Source: Intoshia linei (lineage: Eukaryota; Orthonectida; Rhopaluridae). From it: DNA of 43,699 bases. Within the stretch, counting starts at the first letter, position 1. Each line of letters starts with the position of its first letter. A program made the translations under genes and the position numbers. Below are positions 1 through 10,451 of this stretch, one piece after another. The stretch spans positions 1 through 43,699 of the forward strand of contig LWCA01000179.1 of the NCBI GenBank assembly GCA_001642005.1. Direction: 5' to 3'. The notes beneath the pieces were generated by a model, which saw nothing but the letters and a program-made list of their open reading frames with translations, had not been told where the DNA came from and ran no database searches.

Positions 1-703
1 CTGATTTAATGACGATTTTTCAATCCTGATTATAATATTTATAGCTTAAATTGAGGTCGTTTTAAAAAGGGGAGTATTTTATTTGTCAGTATTTAATTAC
101 ATATTTATCAGTATAGACCAGTGGTTCCTAAACTTTTTCCACCATGGACCACTTGTCACACAAATAAATATGTATGGACCACATAATTTTTAAAAAAAAT
201 CCCCTTAATCGTGAATACGTCACTAATATAATGTTTTTTTATTATATATTCCTCCTTAAATCGAAAATTTTACATTAATTTTGACAAGGTAGCTTCAAAG
301 GCGTAATTAAAAAAAATCTTAATTTCAATCATACTTATGGCGAACTACCAGTGCCATATGCAAGATCCTTCCACTGAGGGATCTCGATGAAATTTTTTTG
401 AAAATGAAGGCTTTAATATACTGACAATATAATTTTTTTCGCTACCCTTCCAATTTAAATATTGACAATAAATTATTTATAACTGATACCTAAAATACTG
501 AAAAACTATTTAAGATACTGACGATATAAATATAAGCCTTTGAAAAATGGGGTATAGTTAAATTGTTATTTGTGATGAAAATTTGGAAGTGCCGTCTGAT
601 TTAATGACGATTTTTCAAATTCTGAATATATTTTTAATTTTAAGTTATGAAAAATAGTTTTTACTGTTTAATTGATGATTTAATTTAGAAAAATAGATTG
701 ATT
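1..703. other. Left-edge non-coding/repeat DNA
   Basis: No gene could be supported here. A 23-bp direct repeat (CTGATTTAATGACGATTTTT plus CAA) occurs at 1-23 and again at 596-618. A hAT-type transposon terminus begins at 119. The rest is AT-rich sequence without a convincing open frame. Confidence 0.5.
119..185 (+). mobile_element. hAT-like transposon terminus (solo end)
   Basis: The sequence starts CAGTGGTTCCTAAACTTTTT and contains two ATGGACCAC motifs. This is the terminal pattern of the hAT elements elsewhere in the window (12515, 16707). No matching opposite end or 8-bp target duplication was found, so only one end is claimed. Confidence 0.5.
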
Positions 704-856
704 ATGGATAGACGAGATCATTTAATTAAAAGACATCGAACCATTAATGCGATTAAGACATATTCTAAATTTAAAAAAATTAGAACGAAGAAAATGACTG
801 ATTCTAAAAATGCAATGATTCAGAGATTGAAAAAGAAGGGAATTGAAATTAAATAA
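689..856 (+). CDS. 3' exon of an unrecognised basic protein (partial)
   Basis: An open frame follows a TTTAG acceptor at 684-688 and ends at TAA 854-856. From the ATG at 704 it would encode 50 residues. It is strongly basic and ends KNAMIQRLKKKGIEIK, which looks like the C-terminal tail of a nucleolar or ribosome-biogenesis protein, but no family was recognised. Upstream exons were not found and may lie outside the window. An alternative is a short stand-alone gene starting at 704. The base composition is more balanced than the flanks, which supports coding. Confidence 0.4.
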   Translation, partial: KNRLIMDRRDHLIKRHRTINAIKTYSKFKKIRTKKMTDSKNAMIQRLKKKGIEIK

Positions 857-2543
857 ATTTGTATTATTTTCTTTAAATTTAAAATTTTTCTATGTATTTG
901 TTATTTCAACTACGTGTATAGCTCTGCACCGTCCGACATTGTCCTATTCCGCGTCCTCCAAATGTTTTAGTCTATTATGTGTAACATGATCAGTATCCTA
1001 ACTCAATGTAATATATATACAATGTATTAATATCGATTATTTTTATTGGTAGGCATCGTCAAAATTTAAAAACCTGATGTTATTGTCGGTTTACCATAAT
1101 TTACAAATTCATGTTTCTGTGATTTTCATTGCCATAAAGCTGAATATTTAGGTAATGCAGCGTTTAATGGAACAATTTAATTAAAAAATACAAATTACTT
1201 TATATGGATTTAATGTACTAAAAAAATATATGAAGAGACATTTAAAACGAAACCTTTGATAGTATAAAAAACCAAATATCGTCTTTGACCTGAAACTTTG
1301 TTTGAGTGTTTTGATAATGGCGTAACTGCTCTTTAAGACGCAAAATTATACCAGTAAAAATGGTATATTTTACAAAATCCATATTGTGTGTTGAAACAAA
1401 TAAATAATAATATATTAATTTATATGCATCAACATCTTGTACTTTAATTTTTGAATTAATTGTATTATCTATACAATTTTCCACGTTTTTCTAAAATAAT
1501 TAATATTTAAAACATCAACAAAAATACATCCATTTCACTTTTTAATTTTCCATACCATTAACTTTACATAATAATTACTGATAAATGACAAATAATTTAG
1601 CGTATCATCAAATTTAGGACTTCAGAAATAAATTAAAATAGCTTATATCAATTTTGACAAATAATGATATTTTAAATTATTAGTGATGTTGAGCCAAAAC
1701 ATCCTAATGTACCTCATTACGGTTAGTGATTTAATGGATTTCCGAAGTTTTCTGACTTAAGTTAGGTCTTGGAATACATTTTAAAATAATGTATTTCAAG
1801 AGTATAATATTCGGACATGGCATACTGTTTAATTTGCAATAAATATATAAAATATACCAAATGTATTATACCTTAATAAATTCAAATTTACTTTCCAATA
1901 GCGCATTGTCATATTTATTTCCGGAGTTGATTAAACAGTGTATACATTTAATGAATTTCAACTGATTAGACTCATCACATCTTAAATTATTTATAGACAA
2001 ATATTACAATAAAATTGATACATTCGTTTAAAAGTATCGAGAGGATTAACCGATGGCACCGCGACTCTGACTAATTTTTTTAAATCCAGCATATTGAAAA
2101 TGTAATGGTACAGAAAATAGCATTCAAAATTACCAATCTAAAAGAGATTAAACAATAAATTCAAATGCATATAAATTACCCCATCTACAAAGAATTGGCC
2201 AATAATTTCTAAAAAAAATAAATTTATTTATAAAGTAAAAAACTTTTCACATTCAATCGAGCATTTTGTCGAAGTTGGTTAGATTTTTCATAATTTGGAT
2301 GATTGTGCAAAAAGCAACCAATTTGAAGCATTGAATAATAACAATAAATTATATCACTACATTTATAATTTTAGAATAAAATTTGTTATATTAATATTAT
2401 ACTCGCATGAAAATACAATTTGTTGTGGTGATTCAATATTTGACAAATTTATTAATATAGATTCAATTTTAGACCAATTCATAGACATTGGATGGGTGGT
2501 GTATTTAACAACTAAAATTAAACAACTTTTACCAATTTAAAAA
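857..2543. other. AT-rich intergenic DNA
   Basis: Apart from the orphan exon at 1246-1490 nothing coding was found. The open frame on the plus strand near 2295-2540 is low-complexity Asn/Tyr/Ile sequence without an ATG start and overlaps the 3' region of PGGT1B, so it is treated as chance. Confidence 0.5.
1246..1490 (-). CDS. Orphan internal exon, unknown protein
   Basis: Read on the minus strand, a TTATTTTAG acceptor at 1491-1499 is followed by about 80 open codons, then AAG and a possible donor GTTTCG. The peptide includes DVDAYKLIYYYLFVSTHNMD and DDIWFFILSK, with a hydrophobic/aromatic pattern and a Trp that look protein-like rather than random AT translation. There is no ATG, so it would be an internal exon. 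If spliced to the next TTTTTTTAG, the frame ends five codons later. No other exons were identified. A weak resemblance to EAF7/MRGBP proteins was considered but is not claimed. Confidence 0.3.
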
Positions 2544-5081
2544 TTAATTACAATAATTTTGGTTGGGTAAGTTTTCAAATAAATGTAGTGGCATTAGTCC
2601 AGAAATTTTGATTGGTATACTGGTAATTTTATCATACATGGACAAGGCATATAAACCCAAACAGGTATGTAATATGTCTAAATATGTAAGAGTAATTTTC
2701 TTTTAAAAAAACAAATATCGATAAATTTAAACAAACCATAGGAAAAATGGCTACATTTTAAAATTAACAATTTTATTAGCATTTGAAATCAAAAACCTGG
2801 AGGCATGTCTATATGAGAAAAGAATCCACCATATTCATTTCTGCTGTAAATAAATTCTTTAAATTTTTCACTATCAATCAAATGATTACTTTCTAAAATC
2901 TAAAATATGGTAAACAGAAAATAAAAAATTTGTACATTTAATGATCCTCCTATCCAAAAAGAATAGCAAGTATCAATTTTTTTGTTTGGTCGTCCATTAA
3001 ATCCATAATTATTGGCAAGGCGCATCATACACCAATGTATAATTCTATCCTTGGTATTTTCTATTGCATCCAGCCGGTCCAATAATTCTAAAGATGCTAA
3101 CGCACAAAATGTGGACCCACCATGACTTTCACCTCCAGGGTATTGCCCAAAACCACCGTCATAATTTAATGAATTTTGTATAAATTCTATAGTATTTTCA
3201 GAGTTTATATACTTTAATCCATCTTTAAATAAACGGCAAATTGAAACAGCATTAAATACATGTCTCATGTCGCTTTCTTTGGAGAGATGTCCAGAAAAAA
3301 ATCTACAATATTATAAAAAATAAATACATCAATATGAAAACCAATTTTTCATTTTTTTTAAAAAATTACTTAGAACTTATTTTAATAATTTGTCAATAAA
3401 ACAATCTAAAAATCCCGTTTCAAAGCTTTCTATAAAACTTTTAAAAATGACTAAATTTATAAAAATCACCATGAGAAACGAGTATATCAACTTAAACCCT
3501 CAAATAGATTCAATTTAGAATATTGTATATTCGGAGAGTCGACTAAATTTCAAATACAACTGTTTCCTAATCATATTTGTGGGTACGTGTACTTTTTTAT
3601 TTCTAACAAAAAGTGTGAAATTAAACACAATTAATGTAATGTATATCGATAGTTTCATGCATTGTAAACTTCACTGAAAGTTCAAAAACATTTACCCTAT
3701 CATGAAGCTTAAAAGAATATTTTAAAGCAAATTAAAACAACAAAAGGTCAATTTTACCTTCCTAATCCAATTTTTAGACAAAACTGTTCATCGTGCCTCA
3801 TAAATCAATGCCAAATTTTTCTTTTAAATTCAAAGTTGAGAATTAAACCATGTAATTTTATTTAACAGAAAAAAAATGAAAAACCTTGCACAGTACGCCT
3901 TCTCTAGTTTGCTAACGTTATGATTTACCATAAATTTGACATACATACATTTGTAGTAGAGTATTTGGCAAAATAGAGTAAATAACAAAATAATTATAAT
4001 AGTATTATTAATACTATTAATTTTAAAACAAAATTATTCATACCTTAGTACCCTGTAAAAAAAATATACTTTTCGAAAAAAATTGTAGTCAACTACGGAA
4101 TTAGCTGATTAATTGTATATAGAATATATAAAATATAAAAAATGACCCTCCTTTAAGAAATCCAGTGTTAATTTGCAAATTTGACAAATTTTGCAAAATT
4201 TTAGTTTGGTTCAATCGTTTCAAATCATCGCCGAGCATGATTAACGTAGCAATAGATGAATGGGTTAAAGTTAAATTTGTAGGTATTTTATAGTATTCCT
4301 CCGGACAAAAGTTATTTGGTTTACCGTTTATATATCCATAATGAAATCCAAATGGTTTAATTTCATTTTCAAGTAGATCTGAAATTTATATAATATAAAA
4401 TTTATCTGGGCTAGCAGAAATTAAAAACGAAATATTACCATCTGTTGGTTCCGCATAATTTGAATATATCCAGTCGATCATATTTTTTACATCATTATGA
4501 TTCAAACGTAATTGATCTAAGACAGAAAGAGCTCCAATTGAATAAAATAAAATAGCCGGTCTAAACAAAATTTAAACCAATGTAAGTTTAAATTAGCAAG
4601 GATCGTGGAAAGGGGTCACAGGGCACGAGTCTATTATTTAATTAATTTTTAATTTTAATAATACTCGTCATTAAAATGATCTCTATTTTAAAACGATTTA
4701 TTTTAATATTTATAAAATTTTAAAGTCGATCGCATCAAAAAAAGGTTGGGCACCCCTGATATAGAGTAATACTCAATGTGAATGATGATTCATTAATCTA
4801 AAAATGTTCAACGGAACCTAAAAATAAAGTAAAATTCTTTAATTTTCTTAACAATACCAATATCATAATAGTGGCATGACATTCTGTGGTAACGTTTATA
4901 TTTATAATTACATTTGACAAAGTTGTCAACATATTATGTATAACTATTTGACTTAATTATAAAATAACCTATTTTGTTCTAGGTCTTTAACTAAATCGGG
5001 AACAAGATAAAGGCATCGTTCGACATAATCACAAATACTTTTAAGATTTAGTTGTGAATCGTGATAATAAATATTATGCAT
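2544..5081 (-). CDS. PGGT1B: Geranylgeranyltransferase type I beta subunit
   Basis: Catalytic subunit that attaches geranylgeranyl groups to CaaX-box proteins such as Rho/Rap GTPases in the cytosol, as a heterodimer with the FNTA alpha subunit. Six exons on the minus strand: 5081-4969, 4560-4439, 4378-4147, 3302-2936, 2899-2797 and 2677-2544. They join in phase to 357 codons (356 aa; the human protein is 377). The prenyltransferase repeats are intact. The zinc ligands are Asp266 and Cys268 in KKIDTCYSFW and His316 in DILHTCLGL. ESHGGSTFCALASLELL and THSSIATLIMLGDDL are near-family-consensus segments. The ATG at 5081 is the first in frame. Intron 4 (2900-2935) is only 36 nt and intron 3 is 844 nt. 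The N-terminus is slightly shorter than in vertebrates. Confidence 0.97.
4600..4758. mobile_element. hAT-like fragment in PGGT1B intron 1
   Basis: The right edge reads AAAGGTTGGGCACCCCTG (reverse complement begins CAGGGGTGCCCAACC), a typical hAT-like terminus. It lies in the 408-nt first intron. The left end is eroded and no target duplication was found. Confidence 0.4.
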
Positions 5082-6872
5082 CAATTATTATTTTCTGTCC
5101 AATAAATATTAATCTATTATACACTTGTATAAACACAATCAAACTTTATTTATAAATTTACAAAGATTAATGATTTTTTTCTTTTCTTTATTTATCAAAT
5201 TATTTCCATTTATACCAGTGGTGATTAACCTTTTTTGCAGAATCGCCCATTCTTCAATAAATTCACCGTTCTGTTTAAAAATTACTTGTGCTCAAGTCAT
5301 TTTGTTAGTTTATCAATATTCTCACATTCGATGATCCAAATTCGATGGAATCACATTCATATACATCAGTTTGCATAATTTAAGCAAACATATTAACAGA
5401 GCCAAACTTACCAATATGAAGGTCACGCGAAGATTAAACGTGGGTCCTAGAAAATTCGAAAACGATGCAGTGTAATTAGTCCTACTCGAAGGTCTTGACT
5501 TGAGATTTTAAATATACACAAAAAACAGTTTTAATATACAAGAATATAATTTTTTAATTGCTAAATTTGGACATATAAGGTTCATTTTATAACAATTTAG
5601 TTTACCCATCTCTTCAAAGGGTTTCTGGTATGATATGTTCGGATCTACGTTTCAGCAGGTTTAATAAAAATTTAAAAAAAAGAAAGAGTGTATAACAGAA
5701 TAATATTTTAATTATTTTACAAAATTAAATGGTTATATATTCAATATTAATATACATGATTAATTGTCAAATCCAATGTTAAAAGCAATACAATTAATAA
5801 CAGCATTCCGAAACTCGCATCTAAATTTAATTATTATTTTTTTAAAATTACACAAGACATGATGCACTTTATCTGTAATGTTTTTAAACTTTCTTAAAAG
5901 TTTGAAACTAGAATATTAATTATGGGGTTTAGACACCTCTACAAAAAATTTTCTGTTTGACTTCTTTTATGGCCCATTAATTTTATTTTTATTTTCTATA
6001 ATACTCAAATCATAGTTATGAAAATCTTAATCTTAAACCTAGCCAAAGACTGGTTTAAAAAAATTAAACTCATCCATGGACTAATTGTGAAATATTACAA
6101 CTCTTTTTCTTTAAAACGTTTGGAAAACCCTGATTATCAAAATTTTAAAATACACATTCAATCCACGTTAATTATTGCTCATTATTTATTTTTATTGTAA
6201 AAGAAGTGATAATACTACACAAATATTACATAACAAAAATCTTTTTTTTGATCTTTCGGGAGAATTGTAAGAAATTATGAGAGCATTATTAATCTGTGAT
6301 CTATACATATATAAATATAAATATTTGATTGAAATTTATTAAAATTTTATTAAAATCATTTTTTAGTTCATTTATTCATTCATTCATTATAATTCATTTA
6401 GTCTAATGGAAAATAGATATTAAATTAAATGGCGTTAATTAGAAATAATTACTATCATTTAGGAAATATAATTTTTCTCTTTATTTTATTTTTGTAAATA
6501 ATTAAACTATAACATTTTAATGGACCCAAAAACCTAATGTGAATACTTGGGTCCACTTAGGCCCGTTGATAATAGTTGGCTTATATAGTCCATTTTAACA
6601 ACAAATAATAAAATAATATTTTTTTATGTTTTTTTTCTTCTAAAGTCATTTAAATAAGCTTAGACCATTTTCAGTTTGTTTACAATACAATGTCGAAAGT
6701 TACCGTCACTAATGAATAATTATGAACCTAGAATACTAGAAGTAAAATGATATATTGCATTATAATGGCATGGATTGCCCACGGCCGTAAGACCGCATGT
6801 TGTGCACCCCTGATCTATACCCTTTCGAATATATCAATAATGAGTTGCCAATTTAAATTTTAATATATTTTA
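5082..6872. other. Intergenic region between PGGT1B and TBC1D20
   Basis: About 1.8 kb between the PGGT1B start and the TBC1D20 stop. No exon was identified. It holds a short TCAT-type simple repeat at 6367-6392 and a hAT-like terminus ending at 6812 (GTGCACCCCTG). Short open frames at 5125 and 6018 are AT-biased and unsupported. Confidence 0.5.
6755..6812. mobile_element. hAT-like transposon terminus
   Basis: Ends in TTGTGCACCCCTG, reverse complement CAGGGGTGCACAA, resembling the terminus at 4758. The 8-mer ATCTATAC follows it and also occurs at 6299-6306, which would fit an 8-bp target duplication, but the expected left terminus is not visible there. Confidence 0.4.
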
Positions 6873-9764
6873 TTATTTATACTTAAAATACCCGTTAGGT
6901 GAAAAAACATGATGTGGTTGATTACGAATGAACTCATCTCTTGAATCTTTTATGATTTCTTTAATATCAACTTCCAATACTTTCGATTTTAGGTATTTAT
7001 CCAATATAACCACATCATCTATACTTAACAGCATTTTAGCATTGTGTCTCATTATCTAATTATATATATAAAATTTTTAAAATAATTTTTAATCACGATT
7101 CATTATTTTCATTACATTTACATGTCCAGTAAAACCTCATTTATTTTCCTATTTTTTTTTACTTAATAAAATGAAATAATTATTAATTAATATTAAAATT
7201 TATATTTACATTATGTTTGATTTTATACAGTTCAGTTTAAGTCTATTCTTAAATCCAACCATTTTTCTTTAAATTATATTATTACTTATTACATTAATGT
7301 AAATTACTTAACAATACTATTCTTTATTAGTTTAAATTTTAAATAAAATTAATAAATCAAAAATGGACTGTTTCTTCAAATTTAAATGTTGAACAAAAGG
7401 AAATATGATATTGTGCTGTATTTAAAAACAAAAAAATGTCTGATTTAAAAAAATTCTATTCCAAATATTACTAATATAATTAGAAAAGATTACAAGTCGG
7501 TTAAGTGCCGCTGCAAATGGTTTCTAAGAAAAACATGCTACCACGTTTTCCATGACCTTCATAAAAAAGGTTGAATGTCATTGATTTGCCGTAGAAAATA
7601 TTTACAAACCGAGGAAGGCCACTAAAAAGATCTAATAAAGCAAAAATCAAATATTTTACAAACATAAATATGTAAATTATCATCCATAATAATTAATTAA
7701 TGTTTTTTTGCTTTAGTTTTAAAAAGTTTTATTTGTTTCATCATCAGTTTGATTAAGTAATAAATCGGTTATAACAATTGTTTATCTATGCTTAATAAGC
7801 ATTTCTTATATTTAATAGGCGTCTATTCTCTATAGCGACATTCATTTGAGCGATACATCATAGAGCGCCATAATCATTATTTTACTAATTTATCATATGG
7901 AATTTTTCAAGAAATTTTTGTTGGTTCCTTGAGGGAAAATTTTTTCATCCAGTTTTTAAAGATTTTTATGATAATTTTTCGACCAATATTTTGAAGGGTT
8001 TTTAAAGGGAACTTTTTTTTATCCAATTTTTAAAGATTTTGAATATACCTTAAAATGTTAAAAATTTACCCTTCAACTCCCTATCAAATTTTGGTCTCAA
8101 AATTATCTTGAAAATCTGCAAAAATTGAATGAAAAGATGAGATTTTTATAAAAATGGTTGGTATTTAAATAGACGCATTTTAAAGATGTATCTAATTTAC
8201 TACATATATTTATTAGGGCTGTTCGTTTGTGACAAGATTTTCGATTCAACAAAATTCCACCCCTACCTTGAAGAGGATACTTGAAAACCCATAAAAAATT
8301 TTTTTATAAAAAAATGACTGTAAAAATATCTACCCTTATTGAATTTTAAGGTTTTCGCGCGCATTTTCTCCTTTTTCTTAATTGACCCCAATAATTTTAT
8401 TTTAAACATGGATACGATTAATGTACTACCCACTAAGAAATAATACCAAATTTGGAGTGAAAAAATGAAATATTTAACCTCATAGGGCGTTTTTTTCATA
8501 AAAAGGGGTTTTTGTAATATTGGTCATATTTTTTTGTTATATATTTTTTTAAATTGTGGCAGTATTGAGAGGCCTAACTTACAATGTAATTATGAAATGG
8601 TCTTAAAAAATATACCGTTACTCCGATGTATATGGGCATGAGAAAATGGCTAGCAATAATAAAATCATACAACCTCAAAATGTTGTACATATTGTTATTT
8701 CCTTGTGAAAACCTAAACTGTAAGTTCAACAATACTATTCACATAGATAAAACAATAATAACATAACACATATTAAATAAAAATTACCAAGTTCTGAACC
8801 AAGATCCTGTATTTAAGTGACCACCATAAAGTCTGTAACAATTTGAATTAATTAATAAACTTAATAATAAAAAAAGAATAATTAAATATGTAAATTACTT
8901 GCATAAATGAGTATGTAATTCTTTGTCCACATTTTCAAGTAAATTTAATGAATTAGTAGTCCACAAGTCTTTTTGCATTACCATTAAAGATCTACCAATA
9001 TATATATAAAATTTATTCATTAATGTCGCTTTAATTTTACTTTAAATGAGTCTCGCATAAACGTAGCATTATATCGATACAATCTTCGTATCCACTCACT
9101 CCTAATATTATCAAACATATGTAAGGAAAACCCTAAAGCAACATTTAAACAATAGCTTATTTTTAAAAATGAAAAAACTGACTTCCGTCTTAAAAAATGC
9201 AAATTCTAATACAATATTAACAATTTTATTATCTTAAAAATTACATCATACCATACATTGTACATAAATTAATTGTGTATTAACTAAATATTTTGTATAC
9301 TATTCAAAAATGGTTTAAAATTTACTATACGTGCTAAATCCTTTTTGACAATTTTTTATCGTCATTTATAAAAATATTTTTGCAGCTTTAAATTTTTTTA
9401 AATAAAAAGCAATTTTACCTGAAAATAGCAATAATTTCCATTTAATGAATTAAAAATATGCAATAATGCAAAATAAAAGTCCTTTTTCAAAGTGTCTTTA
9501 TCTTTGTAGGTGGTATTTGGACTATTTAAAACTAAATTTTCAAATAAAATTTTAAACAATATACATTATTTTACCAGGATTGCAATTAACTCTATCAATG
9601 TCTGTATTTAATTGAGTTAATATTTTTTCAGAGATGACTATTTTTGTTAAATCTTTTGGATATTTTCCCAATGAGTTTATGTTTGATTTAACTTGTAATT
9701 TATTCAACCATATTTGTTTGCGGTTTATTAGGCTTATTTTATCGGTTAAAATCATATCCATCAT
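6873..9764 (-). CDS. TBC1D20: TBC1D20-like Rab GTPase-activating protein
   Basis: GAP for Rab1 (and Rab18 in animals) acting at the ER-Golgi boundary. Exons on the minus strand: 9764-9575, 9531-9419, 9132-9041, 8991-8899, 8832-8788, 8712-8616 and 7055-6873. The joined length is 813 nt, 270 aa. The catalytic arginine-finger motif (I/L)xxDxxR is LNTDIDR (Arg58), and the glutamine finger is YCYFQ (Gln101). Family-diagnostic pieces are LRLYDFIIASHFLMPIY and, after a 1.56-kb intron, LLSIDDVVILDKYL. The start is uncertain: homology (LKMMDMILTDK) continues a few codons upstream, so a short 5' exon may be missing. The vertebrate protein is about 400 aa with a C-terminal membrane anchor. Here the last visible exon ends soon after the TBC domain (see findings). 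Confidence 0.94.
7056..8615. repeat. 1.56-kb TBC1D20 intron with an inverted-repeat (MITE-like) block
   Basis: Most TBC1D20 introns are 43-75 nt (one is 286), but this one is 1,560 nt. At about 7818-8182 it contains a symmetrical block. The arms around 7945-8010 and 8075-8150 are imperfect reverse complements, and the block is bounded by GGCGTCTATT on the left and AATAGACGC on the right. Short open frames in the intron (7501-7683, 8263-8499) show no family similarity. Confidence 0.45.
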
Positions 9765-9779
9765 TTTTAAAATATTGTA

Positions 9780-10451
9780 TTCTTTTTAATGATTTAAATT
9801 TTTAGATTTGCAGATGTCCAGGTTTGATGACAGATGGAAATCTATTAATAATAACACAATAGACCTCAGTCAATATATGAATCAGTACATATAAGTTCAG
9901 TTACTCATGGCCCATGAGTCATGGGATGTGACTATTTTCGTATATTATGGTCAAATAAAAAAACACGAATAAAGCTGCATCTATGTGAAGAGCGAAAAAT
10001 TAAAAACAGGCTGTATAAGATTTTACTCAGGTACTACATAGCTACATTACATTTTTTACCGCAACAACCTTCCATCTTAAATTTCCAAAATCTCATACAA
10101 TATAAACACTTCCAGTAAGTGCTTAAAACATACCATGTTCACTATTTTTCATCTGCTTGTCAGAAAATTTTTTACATGGTCTAACCGTTAGACTCTAACA
10201 GTATTTGTTTTTTGAATTTTTTGAAAGTCCTTTTTGAGTATAATCATTTACAAGAAGTATTCGTTGATAAGAATCAAAATGGATACAAAAACCGTTTAAT
10301 TATAATTATGAAATTTAAATTTAGGTGACCTCGTTTTACAAAAATTTACATAATAAACATAATCCGAGGGATTCAGTGAGACAGAGTGAATGCCAATAAA
10401 TAATAAACAATTGATACAATGAAAACATTATTTATTTACAATTAAATTAAT
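9780..10451. other. Intergenic region between TBC1D20 and LSM6
   Basis: This 0.67-kb stretch would contain the TBC1D20 promoter and perhaps a missed first exon. A plus-strand open frame at 9921-10118 lacks recognisable content. Nothing else can be supported. Confidence 0.4.

Noticed and set aside
6299-6812. A complete hAT element bounded by ATCTATAC duplications
   Set aside because: Only the right terminus is present. The left position begins with plain AT sequence, so the 8-mer match may be chance.
9020-9202. Minus-strand open frame as a TBC1D20 exon
   Set aside because: The true exon (9132-9041) uses another frame; it follows a GCTTTAG acceptor and reads GFPYICLIILGVSGYEDC, which aligns with the family and fits both neighbouring phases.
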